Shown here in pieces: positions 1 through 5,778 of a stretch of DNA of 6,823 nucleotides; within the stretch, counting starts at the first letter, position 1; each line of letters begins with the position of its first letter. The notes beneath the pieces were generated by a model. That model ran no database searches and was not told where the DNA came from. It was given only the letters and a program-made list of their open reading frames with translations. Source of the stretch: Collinsella sp. (lineage in GTDB: Bacteria; Actinomycetota; Coriobacteriia; Coriobacteriales; Coriobacteriaceae); contig JAIIWC010000072.1 of NCBI GenBank assembly GCA_022745215.1, forward strand, positions 1 to 6,823. The letters run 5' to 3'. A program made the position numbers and the translations under genes.

Positions 1-75
1 CTCGTCGCCGGGACGGTGCAGGCAGACCTTCCTGAGCTTGCCGATCTCGGAAGGCACGTGCAGACCTTTCGTCAT
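1..75 (-). CDS. arcA: Arginine deiminase, N-terminal fragment (cut by window edge)
   Basis: Read on the minus strand from the ATG at 75, this gives 25 codons beginning MTKGLHVPSEIGKLRKV and continuing through CLHRPGDE to the window edge. The pattern V-x-SEIG-x-L-x-x-V-x-x-H-x-PG-x-E is the characteristic N-terminus of arginine deiminases, which hydrolyse arginine to citrulline and ammonia as the first step of the ATP-yielding arginine deiminase pathway in the cytoplasm. The catalytic residues lie outside the window, so the identification rests on this N-terminal motif only. A very strong AGGAGG (78-83, minus strand) sits just 2 nt from the ATG, closer than usual. A weaker GAAAGG lies further upstream. 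The gene is divergent from ppk1, and the intervening region carries ArgR-like half-sites, which suits an arginine catabolic gene. Nothing can be said about the rest of the gene or any arcB/arcC/arcD neighbours. Confidence 0.85.
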   Translation of the reverse strand, partial: MTKGLHVPSEIGKLRKVCLHRPGDE

Positions 76-196
76 GGCCTCCTACCTTTCTTTCGGGCCT
101 TACTGGCCGAATGTATCAGCGCCCCTCCGTATGGGACGCTGCTTGCTGACAGCTCTAGTTATATCCAAAAACCACCTGCAATTCCACCTCGCCCCC

Positions 197-224
197 GAAC
201 GGTCAGCAAAGTGCGATGAACGGT
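197..224 (+). repeat. GAACGGT direct repeat, 21 bp apart
   Basis: GAACGGT occurs at 197-203 and again at 218-224, exactly two helical turns apart. The second copy extends to TGAACGGTAT (217-226), which reappears inverted at 529-538 near ppk1. The spacing suggests paired binding sites for a dimeric regulator on one face of the DNA. The factor is unknown, and chance cannot be excluded for 7-base words. Confidence 0.35.
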
Positions 225-366
225 ATATCTCATATGATTCCCCCATGATGCACTTCGGTTCTCTAAAGCAGGTTTTCAAAGGTAAATGTTCTTTTTTCTA
301 AGGAATTAAGCTAGATTGCACAAATATTTTCATGTTTAGGAATTGCATAGCTAAAACGGTTTTCTG

Positions 367-395
367 CATATATATGTCGTTTGTTCATGATTCAA
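367..395 (-). promoter_or_regulatory. Candidate sigma-70-type promoter reading toward arcA
   Basis: On the minus strand TTGAAT (395-390) and TATATG (372-367) are separated by 17 bp, with four of six matches to each consensus hexamer. The -35 element overlaps the third ArgR-like box, so a regulator bound there would touch the promoter. Transcription would begin near 360 and leave a leader of roughly 285 nt before arcA. A nearer alternative is TATAAC (163-158, minus strand), but its -35 region is poor. AT-rich DNA gives such matches easily, so confidence is low. Confidence 0.3.
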
Positions 396-438
396 TTTGG
401 ATTCGATTATATTCAGCTCGCAATCATTCTTATTCATA
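379..438 (-). promoter_or_regulatory. Candidate tandem ArgR operator (three phased TGAAT half-sites)
   Basis: On the plus strand ATTCA occurs at 390-394, 411-415 and 432-436, each exactly 21 bp after the previous one. On the arcA strand these are TGAAT, the core half-site of the ArgR/AhrC box. Taking 18-bp boxes gives 421-438, 400-417 and 379-396, separated by 3 bp, which is the known arrangement of paired ARG boxes in arg operators. The best box, TATGAATAAGAATGATTG, agrees at about 13 of 18 positions with the Bacillus-type ARG box as I recall it. The other two match at only 9-10 positions, because their second half-sites are poor. The position upstream of arcA supports arginine-dependent control, but ArgR binding is inferred. 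Confidence 0.45.
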
Positions 439-528
439 CATCCTCACCAATTGAGTATGGATATAGATTGTTTCTAAACGAGTTGGGCAGTTAGTTGCAT
501 GCCTTGGCAGCGTAAGAAGTAGGTAAAG

Positions 529-538
529 ATACCGTTCA
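529..538 (-). repeat. Inverted third copy of the GAACGGT element, near ppk1
   Basis: ATACCGTTCA at 529-538 is the exact reverse complement of TGAACGGTAT at 217-226. It lies about 40 bp upstream of the weak ppk1 promoter candidate. The GTTCAC inside it resembles the repeat unit of actinobacterial PhoP boxes, but the adjacent 11-nt unit does not match, so a Pho box is not supported. Confidence 0.3.
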
Positions 539-569
539 CGCGATACGTCCGTGCCACAGGTCGACTAAA

Positions 570-597
570 TTGAGACAATAGTGAATAGTGTTAGGCT
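570..597 (+). promoter_or_regulatory. Weak candidate promoter for ppk1
   Basis: TTGAGA (570-575) is followed after 16 bp by TAGGCT (592-597). The -35 is fair, but the -10 matches only three of six positions. It is the best-placed pair upstream of the preferred ppk1 start and would begin transcription near 604, inside the GTCCCC hairpin. If it is real, the GTG at 588 could not be the translation start. Confidence 0.22.
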
Positions 598-600
598 ACC

Positions 601-615
601 GTCCCCTGTGGGGAC
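601..615 (+). other. Perfect small hairpin just upstream of the ppk1 ATG
   Basis: GTCCCC (601-606), TGT and GGGGAC (610-615) form a perfect 6-bp stem with a 3-nt loop. It ends 11 nt before the ATG at 627 and 17 nt before the ATG at 633. The GGGGA in the right arm is purine-rich and could be masked from ribosomes when folded. As DNA it is also a short palindromic site that could bind a protein. Confidence 0.4.
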
Positions 616-632
616 TGAACGGACAGATGCAT

Positions 633-3035
633 ATGCCGAGCAAAATCGAAAAGAAGCAAGCCGCCGCAAAGCTGCGCAAACCGCCGCGCGACTTCTCATA
701 CACGCAAAACCGAGAGCTCAGCTGGCTACGCTTTGACAACCGCGTGCTCGACGAAGCCTTCGACGAAACCGTTCCGTTATTCGAGCGACTAAAGTTCGTC
801 TCGATCTTCGAGTCCAACCTCGACGAGTTCCTTATGGTGCGCGTGGGCGGCCTGTCCGATCTGGCGGAGCTCAAAAAACAACCTGTCGACAACAAGAGCA
901 ATATGACCGCCTCCGAACAGGTCGATGCTGTCATGGCCGAAATGCCCGGGCTCCTTACCCGTTGGGAGTCCATCTTTAAGAGCATCGAGGGCAAGCTCGA
1001 CACCTTGGGCGTTCACCGCGCCCACATCGATTCGCTTACGCCCGAGGAGCGCACCTTTGTAACCCGCTACTTCCAGGCCTACGTGTCGCCGGTCATCTCG
1101 CCGCTGGTCATCGATCCTCGCCACCCCTTCCCCAACCTGCGCAACGGCGCGCTCTATCTGGCCTGTGGTCTGGACGGCGCCACCGACGAGGAGAGCCTAC
1201 TGGGCCTTATCGAGATTCCCGCCTCGATGAACCGCGTGGTCGAGATCCCCTCGCCCACCGGCACCTACTCCTACATCTTGCTCGAGGACGTCATCCTCGC
1301 CTGCCTGGACAGCTGCTTTGGCTCCTATAAGCCGCTGGATCGTGCGCTGATCCGCGTCACCCGCAACGCCGACATCGATCCGGACGGCGAGGGCGTCGAA
1401 GAGGAAGAGGACTACCGCCAGCACATGAAGCGCATCCTCAAGAAGCGCCTGCGCCTGCAGCCGGTAGTGCTCGCGGTCTCGGGGTCGCTCGAGAAGGCGA
1501 CGCTCAAGACTATCCGCAAGGCGCTCGAGCTTTCGCGCCGCTCTGTCTTTACCTGCGATATCCCGCTCAACCTGGGCTACGTCTTTGGCATTGAGGGCAA
1601 GATTCCCGAGCACCTGCGCAACGAGCTCCTCTTTACGCCGTTTAAGCCGCAGCCCAACCCCACCATCGACATGACCCGCTCCATCCGCGAGCAGGTGCTG
1701 CAGCACGACAAGCTGCTCTTCTACCCTTACGAGGCCATGAATCCGTTCCTGGATCTGGTACACGAGGCCGCCTACGACCCCGAGTGCATCTCGCTGCGCA
1801 TCACACTCTACCGCGTGGCCAAGCAGAGCCGCCTGTGCGAGTCGCTGATCGATGCTGCCGAGAACGGCAAAGAGGTCACGGTGCTCATGGAACTTCGTGC
1901 CCGCTTTGACGAGCAGAACAACATCGAGTGGGCCGAGCGTCTGGAAGAAGCGGGCTGCACCGTCATCTACGGCTCCGAAGGCTTTAAGTGTCACTCCAAG
2001 ATCTGCCAGCTCACCTATCGCGAGGGCATGGCGCTTACACGCCTGACGCTGTTGGGCACCGGCAACTTTAACGAGAAGACGGCCAAGCTCTACAGCGACT
2101 TTATGCTCATGACCGCCCACCCCGGCATCGGCGAGGACGCCAACCTGTTCTTCCGCAACCTGTCGCTGGGCAATCTGCGCGGCGATTACCGCTTCCTGGG
2201 TGTGGCGCCGGTCGGCCTCAAGCCGCTCATCATGCGCGGCCTGGATCGCGAAATCCAGCGCGCCCTCGCTGGCGAGCCCGCCCGTGTGTTCTTTAAGCTC
2301 AACTCGCTCACCGACCGCGAGGTCATCGACAAGATCGCCGAGGCATCGTGTGCCGGCGTGCGCGTAGACATGATCATCCGCGGCATCTCGTGCCTCAAGC
2401 CGGGCGTTCCGGGCAAAACTGAGAACGTGCATGTCCGCTCCATCGTCGGACGCTTTTTGGAGCACGCGCGCGTCTATGCCTTTGGCGTGGACTCGGACAT
2501 GATTTACCTGAGCTCGGCAGACATGATGACACGCAACACCGAGCACCGCGTGGAAATCGCCTTCCCTGTGCTCGACCCCACCTGCCGCGCCCTGGTACAC
2601 GAGTACATGGGCATGCAGCTGCGGGACAACGTGAAGGCCCGCAGCCTCACGAGCGACGGCACCTGGGTCCCCGTGGAGCGTGCAGAGGGTGAGAAACCCT
2701 TCAACTCGCAGGAAGCTCTACTGGAGCGTGCCTATCGCAACGCCGAGGCCGCGCCCGAGCCCGTCATTGAGGCGAAACCTGCCCCCGAGCCCGAGCCGCA
2801 GCCGGTAGCACCCAAGGTCCAAGAGGTCCAGGCGACCGTCATTGAGCCCGAGCCTGCACCTGCGCCTCAGCCCGAGCCGCAGGCAGCTAAGCCCGCGCCC
2901 GAGACGAGTGCCCATCGCAAGAAGCCCGCTGGCACGACCAAGGCCATCGAGCGTCATCGCCCCGGTCGTGTGCGCATGGGTCTGGGCCTAATCGGTCTAG
3001 GCCTTAAAACGCTCATTACCGGCAAGACCAAATAG
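633..3035 (+). CDS. ppk1: Polyphosphate kinase 1 with Pro/Glu-rich C-terminal extension
   Basis: This enzyme makes inorganic polyphosphate by reversibly transferring the terminal phosphate of ATP through a phospho-histidine intermediate. The 800-residue product begins its N-terminal domain at about residue 20 (NRELSWLRFDNRVLDEA), with SNLDEF at 61-66 in the nucleotide-binding region. Core residues include R394 in ITLYR and R424 in ARFDE. The expected phosphorylated histidine is H454 in FKCHSKI, followed by LGTGNFNEKTAKLYSDF at 474-490. The second conserved histidine is H611 in VGRFLEHARV. The conserved enzyme ends near residue 690, about where E. coli PPK (688 residues) ends. The last 100 residues are a Pro/Glu/Ala linker (about 705-757), a basic stretch, and a Gly/Leu-rich end. 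I prefer the ATG at 633, since GGACAG (621-626) is then well spaced. In-frame starts at 627 (ATG) and 588 (GTG) are possible. A strong terminator follows. Confidence 0.95.
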   Translation: MPSKIEKKQAAAKLRKPPRDFSYTQNRELSWLRFDNRVLDEAFDETVPLFERLKFVSIFESNLDEFLMVRVGGLSDLAELKKQPVDNKSNMTASEQVDAVMAEMPGLLTRWESIFKSIEGKLDTLGVHRAHIDSLTPEERTFVTRYFQAYVSPVISPLVIDPRHPFPNLRNGALYLACGLDGATDEESLLGLIEIPASMNRVVEIPSPTGTYSYILLEDVILACLDSCFGSYKPLDRALIRVTRNADIDPDGEGVEEEEDYRQHMKRILKKRLRLQPVVLAVSGSLEKATLKTIRKALELSRRSVFTCDIPLNLGYVFGIEGKIPEHLRNELLFTPFKPQPNPTIDMTRSIREQVLQHDKLLFYPYEAMNPFLDLVHEAAYDPECISLRITLYRVAKQSRLCESLIDAAENGKEVTVLMELRARFDEQNNIEWAERLEEAGCTVIYGSEGFKCHSKICQLTYREGMALTRLTLLGTGNFNEKTAKLYSDFMLMTAHPGIGEDANLFFRNLSLGNLRGDYRFLGVAPVGLKPLIMRGLDREIQRALAGEPARVFFKLNSLTDREVIDKIAEASCAGVRVDMIIRGISCLKPGVPGKTENVHVRSIVGRFLEHARVYAFGVDSDMIYLSSADMMTRNTEHRVEIAFPVLDPTCRALVHEYMGMQLRDNVKARSLTSDGTWVPVERAEGEKPFNSQEALLERAYRNAEAAPEPVIEAKPAPEPEPQPVAPKVQEVQATVIEPEPAPAPQPEPQAAKPAPETSAHRKKPAGTTKAIERHRPGRVRMGLGLIGLGLKTLITGKTK
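2763..2891 (+). repeat. Imperfect tandem repeat encoding the ppk1 Pro/Glu linker
   Basis: Two related units 75 bp apart start at 2763 and 2838. They encode VIEAKPAPEPEPQPVAPK (residues 711-728) and VIEPEPAPAPQPEPQAAK (736-753). Both begin GTCATTGAG and share the word CCCGAGCCGCAG, which suggests internal duplication followed by drift. Such a low-complexity linker could vary in length between strains. Confidence 0.6.
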
Positions 3036-3045
3036 GCGTTTGTAG

Positions 3046-3089
3046 AAGCGCCCCGCATTTGAGGAAAGCCTCGGATGCGGGGCGCTTTT
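3046..3089 (+). terminator. Strong intrinsic terminator after ppk1
   Basis: AAGCGCCCCGCAT (3046-3058) pairs perfectly with ATGCGGGGCGCTT (3075-3087), giving a 13-bp stem. The 16-nt loop contains a further small stem, GAGG with CCTC. The right arm runs into TTTT (3086-3089), a short U-tract. The structure begins 10 nt after the ppk1 stop codon. The reverse strand lacks a T-run, so it acts for plus-strand transcripts. Confidence 0.85.
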
Positions 3090-3135
3090 CCCTGCTACCA
3101 TGGTGCGGACAACAACGCGAATGACAGGCAGGGAT

Positions 3136-4449
3136 ATGAAGCTCACTATAGAATCGATGACCTACGGCGCCGACGGGCTGGCGCACGCCGACAACGGCAA
3201 GGCCGTCTTTGTGCAGGGTGCCGTGGCAGGCGACATCGTCGAGGCCGAGGTCGTACAGGACGGCAAGTCGTTCATGCGCGCCCGCACCACCGAGATTCTG
3301 GAGCCAAGCCCCGATCGCATTCAGCCTCCCTGCCCCTTCGTAGGCATCTGCGGCGGCTGCTCGTGGGGCAATCTCTCACGCACGGCACAGCTCGCCGCCA
3401 AGGAGCAAAACCTGCGCTCCACGCTCGAGCGCATCGGCAAGTTCGCTCCTGAGCAGGTCGATGAGTTGGTACAGCCCATCTGCCACACCAAGGACGACTG
3501 GGGCTACCGCAATAAAATCGAGCTCGAACCGACCGTCGTCAACGGTCGCGTGCGCCTTGGCATGCACGGTGTCGACCCCAGCAAAATCGTGACCGTCGAT
3601 ATGTGTCCGCTGTTCGATAAGCGCTTCCCGAAGGCACTCAAATCGGTCGTCGGCGCACTTAACTATCTAAGCGGCAGCCATGACTTGGGGCTCGAACGCG
3701 TGGGCATTCGCGCATCGCGCCGCACCAAGGCACTCGAGGTCGCACTCTGGACGCCGACAGGCTCTTTTCCGCGCTCGCAGGTCTCCCGCGTGCTGGCGGA
3801 CGCCGCTCATCCCACGAGCATCGTGCGCGTGATGAGCAAGGGCGAAAAGAAGGCCCGCCGTGTCTCTAAGGTGGAGATGCTCGCCGGTGAGGGCTCGTGG
3901 ACCGAGAACATCGCTGACGGCCAGATGCGCCTGTCTGCCCCATCGTTTTTCCAAGTCAACACCAAGGGCGCCGAGATTTTGATCGAGCTCGTTATGGAGG
4001 CGCTCGATCCGCAGGAAGACGAGCTTGCCGTGGACCTGTACTGCGGTGCCGGCACCTTTACCCTGCCGCTCGCCCGCCGCTGCGACTTTGTTGCCGCCGT
4101 CGAGGCCTACGGTCCGGCCGTGCGCGACCTGCGTCGCAACCTGGAGATCAACAAGCTCGACAACGTCGACGTCATCGGTGGCGATGCCGTGCGCGAGTTC
4201 CCCGACCAGGACGCCGATGTCCTGGTGGTCGATCCGCCACGCGCGGGCCTGGCGCCCGAGGCCATCGACCTCATCGCCAGCACGAGTGCCCGCGATGTCG
4301 CCTACGTGAGCTGCGACCCGGCCACCCTGGCGCGCGATCTCAAACGCTTTGTCGAAGAAGGCACCTTCTCCCCCGTAAAGATCACGCCAGTTGACCTATT
4401 CCCGCAAACCTTCCACTGCGAGACCGTCGTCCACCTTAGGCGCAACTAG
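3136..4449 (+). CDS. rlmD: 23S rRNA (uracil-5-)-methyltransferase, RlmD/RumA family
   Basis: This SAM-dependent enzyme makes 5-methyluridine in 23S rRNA. Family members methylate U1939, and some Gram-positive homologues also methylate U747; the sequence does not tell me which. The 437-residue product starts with a TRAM RNA-binding domain (about 1-58). The Fe-S cysteines C66, C72 and C75 lie in CPFVGICGGC, with C157 in MCPLF as the fourth ligand. FFQVN is at 271-275, the SAM-binding motif DLYCGAGTF at 300-308 and DPPRAG at 366-371. The catalytic nucleophile is C393 in YVSCDPATLARDL, and the general base is probably E429 in FHCETVV. All key residues are present, so it should be active. I chose the ATG at 3136 because it begins the TRAM domain directly. 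Upstream ATGs at 3100 and 3121 would add 12 or 5 residues. No clear promoter is visible between the terminator and this start. Confidence 0.92.
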   Translation: MKLTIESMTYGADGLAHADNGKAVFVQGAVAGDIVEAEVVQDGKSFMRARTTEILEPSPDRIQPPCPFVGICGGCSWGNLSRTAQLAAKEQNLRSTLERIGKFAPEQVDELVQPICHTKDDWGYRNKIELEPTVVNGRVRLGMHGVDPSKIVTVDMCPLFDKRFPKALKSVVGALNYLSGSHDLGLERVGIRASRRTKALEVALWTPTGSFPRSQVSRVLADAAHPTSIVRVMSKGEKKARRVSKVEMLAGEGSWTENIADGQMRLSAPSFFQVNTKGAEILIELVMEALDPQEDELAVDLYCGAGTFTLPLARRCDFVAAVEAYGPAVRDLRRNLEINKLDNVDVIGGDAVREFPDQDADVLVVDPPRAGLAPEAIDLIASTSARDVAYVSCDPATLARDLKRFVEEGTFSPVKITPVDLFPQTFHCETVVHLRRN

Positions 4450-4455
4450 CCACTT

Positions 4456-4479
4456 AATCATTGCTCAGAAAAATCATTG
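4456..4479 (+). repeat. AATCATTG direct repeat upstream of the DJ-1 gene
   Basis: AATCATTG occurs at 4456-4463 and again at 4472-4479, 16 bp apart, in a small AT-rich patch just after the rlmD stop codon. The second copy ends 11 bp before the candidate -35 element at 4491, a sensible place for an activator site. It does not form a terminator hairpin. The binding factor is unknown. Confidence 0.35.
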
Positions 4480-4490
4480 GGAAATCGAGC

Positions 4491-4519
4491 GTGGCAAGCG
4501 GAGGTCTTCGGGGTATAAG
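4491..4519 (+). promoter_or_regulatory. Candidate sigma-70-type promoter for the DJ-1/maf pair
   Basis: GTGGCA (4491-4496, four of six matches) and TATAAG (4514-4519, five of six) are separated by 17 bp. Transcription would start near 4526, leaving a leader of about 30 nt that includes the ribosome binding site AAAGGA (4544-4549). It is the best promoter-like match on the plus strand of this window. Confidence 0.45.
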
Positions 4520-4555
4520 ACGGCTAATCGTATGCCGCCTATGAAAGGAACCCTC

Positions 4556-5098
4556 ATGCCCAGCGTTGCCGTTCTCGCCGCCGATGGCTTTGAAACTATT
4601 GAATGCTTGACCATGGTCGATGTCATGCGTCGCGGCGGCGTGCGTGCCACGCTCGTCTCGATCATGCCCACGCGTGAGGTCGTAAGCTCGCTGCAGATCC
4701 CCGTGACCTGCGATGCGCTCTTTGATGAGATCGACTTTGACGAGTACGACTGCGTCGTGCTACCCGGCGGCCTACCCGGTGCCACCAACCTGCGCGCCGA
4801 TCAGCGCGTCTGCGACGTGGTCTGCGAGTTCGCCGCGACCAAGCACGTCGCCGCCATCTGCGCCGCCCCGTTTATCCTGGGCGAGCTCGATCTGCTCGAG
4901 GGGCGCCACGCCACGTGCTTCCCTGGCTTTGAGAAAAGCTTCCCCGAAGGCACCTATACCGGCGAGAAGGTTACGCAAGACGGCAACATCATCACCGCCA
5001 GCGGCATGGCCCAGTCGCTCCCCTTTGCGCTTGAGCTGCTGCGCACGCTCGCCGGCGACAAGGCCGTCGAGAAGGTCGCCGAGGGAATTCAGCTATGA
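4556..5098 (+). CDS. DJ-1/PfpI (YajL-like) family protein
   Basis: The 180-residue product matches the single-domain DJ-1/YajL branch in length and motifs. Family members have been linked to oxidative stress protection, chaperone activity and handling of glyoxals or glycated molecules; their exact reactions are disputed. Visible features are the opening strand VAVLAADGFETIE, VDVMRRGGV at 21-29, and VVLPGG at 67-72. The nucleophile-elbow cysteine is C102 in AAICAAP, equivalent to C106 of human DJ-1. Its usual partner glutamate aligns with E16. TCFPGFE at 120-126 resembles the bacterial YajL type. The ATG at 4556 has AAAGGA six bases upstream. A longer frame opening at 4391 would overlap rlmD and add residues with no family resemblance. 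The stop codon overlaps the maf start, so the two genes are probably co-translated. The general family is clear; the enzymatic activity is not. Confidence 0.9.
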   Translation: MPSVAVLAADGFETIECLTMVDVMRRGGVRATLVSIMPTREVVSSLQIPVTCDALFDEIDFDEYDCVVLPGGLPGATNLRADQRVCDVVCEFAATKHVAAICAAPFILGELDLLEGRHATCFPGFEKSFPEGTYTGEKVTQDGNIITASGMAQSLPFALELLRTLAGDKAVEKVAEGIQL

Positions 5099-5676
5099 TT
5101 TTGGCTTCGCAATCACCGCGCCGCATCGAGTTGATGCACGAGGCGGGCTATGACATTCGCATCATTCCTGCCGATATCGACGAAACGCCGTTTGATGGCG
5201 AGGCCCCGCTTACGCTCGTTGAACGCTTAGCACGCGCAAAAGGCGCCGCCGTTGCCACCGAGCATGCCGAGCCCAATGAGCTGACGGTCGCGGCCGACAC
5301 CATCGTCACCTTTGACGGCAAGATTCTGGGCAAGCCGGCAACCGAGGACGAGGCGCGCACCATGCTCCGTGAGCTTTCGGGCCGCACGCACCAGGTCGCA
5401 ACCGGCGTCTGCATCGTTAAAGCAGGCGATACGGCTGCCCCGCATGCCGCCGAGAGCCTGTCCTTTGTCGATGTGACCGACGTAACGTTCTACGAGCTCA
5501 CCGACGAGCAGATCGAGCACTACGTCGCCTCGGGTGAGCCCATGGACAAAGCCGGCGCCTACGGCATTCAGGGCACAGGAGGACGCATGCTCGTGCACGA
5601 TATTTCGGGCGACTTCTATAACGTGGTGGGCCTACCCATCGCCCGCGTCGCGCGCGCGATTCAAAAACTCTCGTAA
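5095..5676 (+). CDS. maf: Maf-family nucleotide pyrophosphatase, dTTPase/UTPase (YhdE) type
   Basis: Maf proteins hydrolyse nucleoside triphosphates, including non-canonical ones, to monophosphate and pyrophosphate in the cytoplasm. The 193-residue product has all the expected motifs: LASQSPRR at 3-10, the catalytic aspartate D68 in AADTIV, SGRTHQVATGV at 95-105, YVASGEPMDKAGAYGIQG at 143-160, and GDFYNVVGLP at 172-181. The SPRR motif and AGAYGIQG point to the YhdE-type dTTP/UTP pyrophosphatases rather than the YceF-type 7-methyl-GTP enzymes. Its ATG overlaps the DJ-1 stop codon in ATGA, with GAGGGA (5081-5086) eight bases upstream as ribosome binding site. This signals an operon with translational coupling. 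A hairpin follows the stop codon. The length is normal for the family and nothing appears broken. Confidence 0.93.
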   Translation: MILASQSPRRIELMHEAGYDIRIIPADIDETPFDGEAPLTLVERLARAKGAAVATEHAEPNELTVAADTIVTFDGKILGKPATEDEARTMLRELSGRTHQVATGVCIVKAGDTAAPHAAESLSFVDVTDVTFYELTDEQIEHYVASGEPMDKAGAYGIQGTGGRMLVHDISGDFYNVVGLPIARVARAIQKLS

Positions 5677-5684
5677 TTGCATCT

Positions 5685-5707
5685 GGCGCTGGGTATTCCC
5701 CGGCGCC
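5685..5707 (+). terminator. Hairpin after maf, possible weak terminator
   Basis: GGCGCTGGG (5685-5693) pairs with CCCGGCGCC (5699-5707) across a 5-nt loop, giving a 9-bp stem with one G-U pair. It begins 8 nt after the maf stop codon. It is followed by TACAATTTT rather than a clean T-run, so termination may be partial. TACAAT (5708-5713) also looks like a -10 element but has no good -35 partner. Confidence 0.45.
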
Positions 5708-5718
5708 TACAATTTTGG

Positions 5719-5730
5719 CGTACCGTACGG
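5719..5730 (+). other. Tandem CGTAC with CCGTACGG palindrome before the peptidase gene
   Basis: CGTAC is repeated directly (5719-5723, 5724-5728), and CCGTACGG (5723-5730) is a perfect 8-bp palindrome. It lies about 50 bp before the peptidase ATG, just downstream of the TACAAT hexamer, where an operator would be expected. The evidence is limited to symmetry and position. Confidence 0.2.
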
Positions 5731-5778
5731 ATCCCGACCGGGCACAAGGCGCGGCGGAAAAACCGATAGGAGTTAAAC

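Larger units (their letters stand above)
76..632. other. Long AT-rich divergent intergenic region between arcA and ppk1
   Basis: This stretch of about 550 bases separates the divergent arcA and ppk1 starts. From about 205 to 500 it is clearly much richer in A and T than the flanking GC-rich genes. I find no convincing gene in it: the two short plus-strand reading frames near its left end overlap arcA antisense and resemble nothing I know. It holds candidate regulatory elements listed separately: phased TGAAT half-sites, a minus-strand promoter candidate, GAACGGT repeats, a weak plus-strand promoter and a hairpin next to the ppk1 start. The AT-richness is ordinary for a promoter region, though the length is generous. 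Confidence 0.75.

Noticed and set aside
93..110. Small inverted repeat TCGGGCC/GGCCGA before arcA
   Set aside because: The 6-bp stem has a bulge and no T-run on either strand. It is too weak to call a terminator or regulatory RNA.
16..301. Two short plus-strand open frames (16-219 and 38-301) near the left edge
   Set aside because: They run antisense to the arcA start and into the AT-rich spacer, overlap each other, lack convincing ribosome binding sites, and have no recognisable product.
500..509. TGCC-TT-GGCA inverted repeat in the intergenic region
   Set aside because: Four-base arms are expected by chance, and there is no second copy or supporting context.
529..560. Possible PhoP (Pho) box upstream of ppk1, from GTTCAC at 534
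   Set aside because: Only one GTTCAC-like unit is present; the neighbouring 11-nt unit does not match, so the direct-repeat structure is missing.
1197..2600. A 467-codon open frame on the minus strand inside ppk1
   Set aside because: It lies wholly antisense to a well-supported ppk1 and its product resembles no family. Long antisense frames are common in GC-rich genes with strong third-base bias.
4391..4555. Longer start for the DJ-1-like gene at 4391
   Set aside because: It would overlap the rlmD end by about 60 bases and add 55 residues without family resemblance. The ATG at 4556 has a good ribosome binding site and begins the fold directly.
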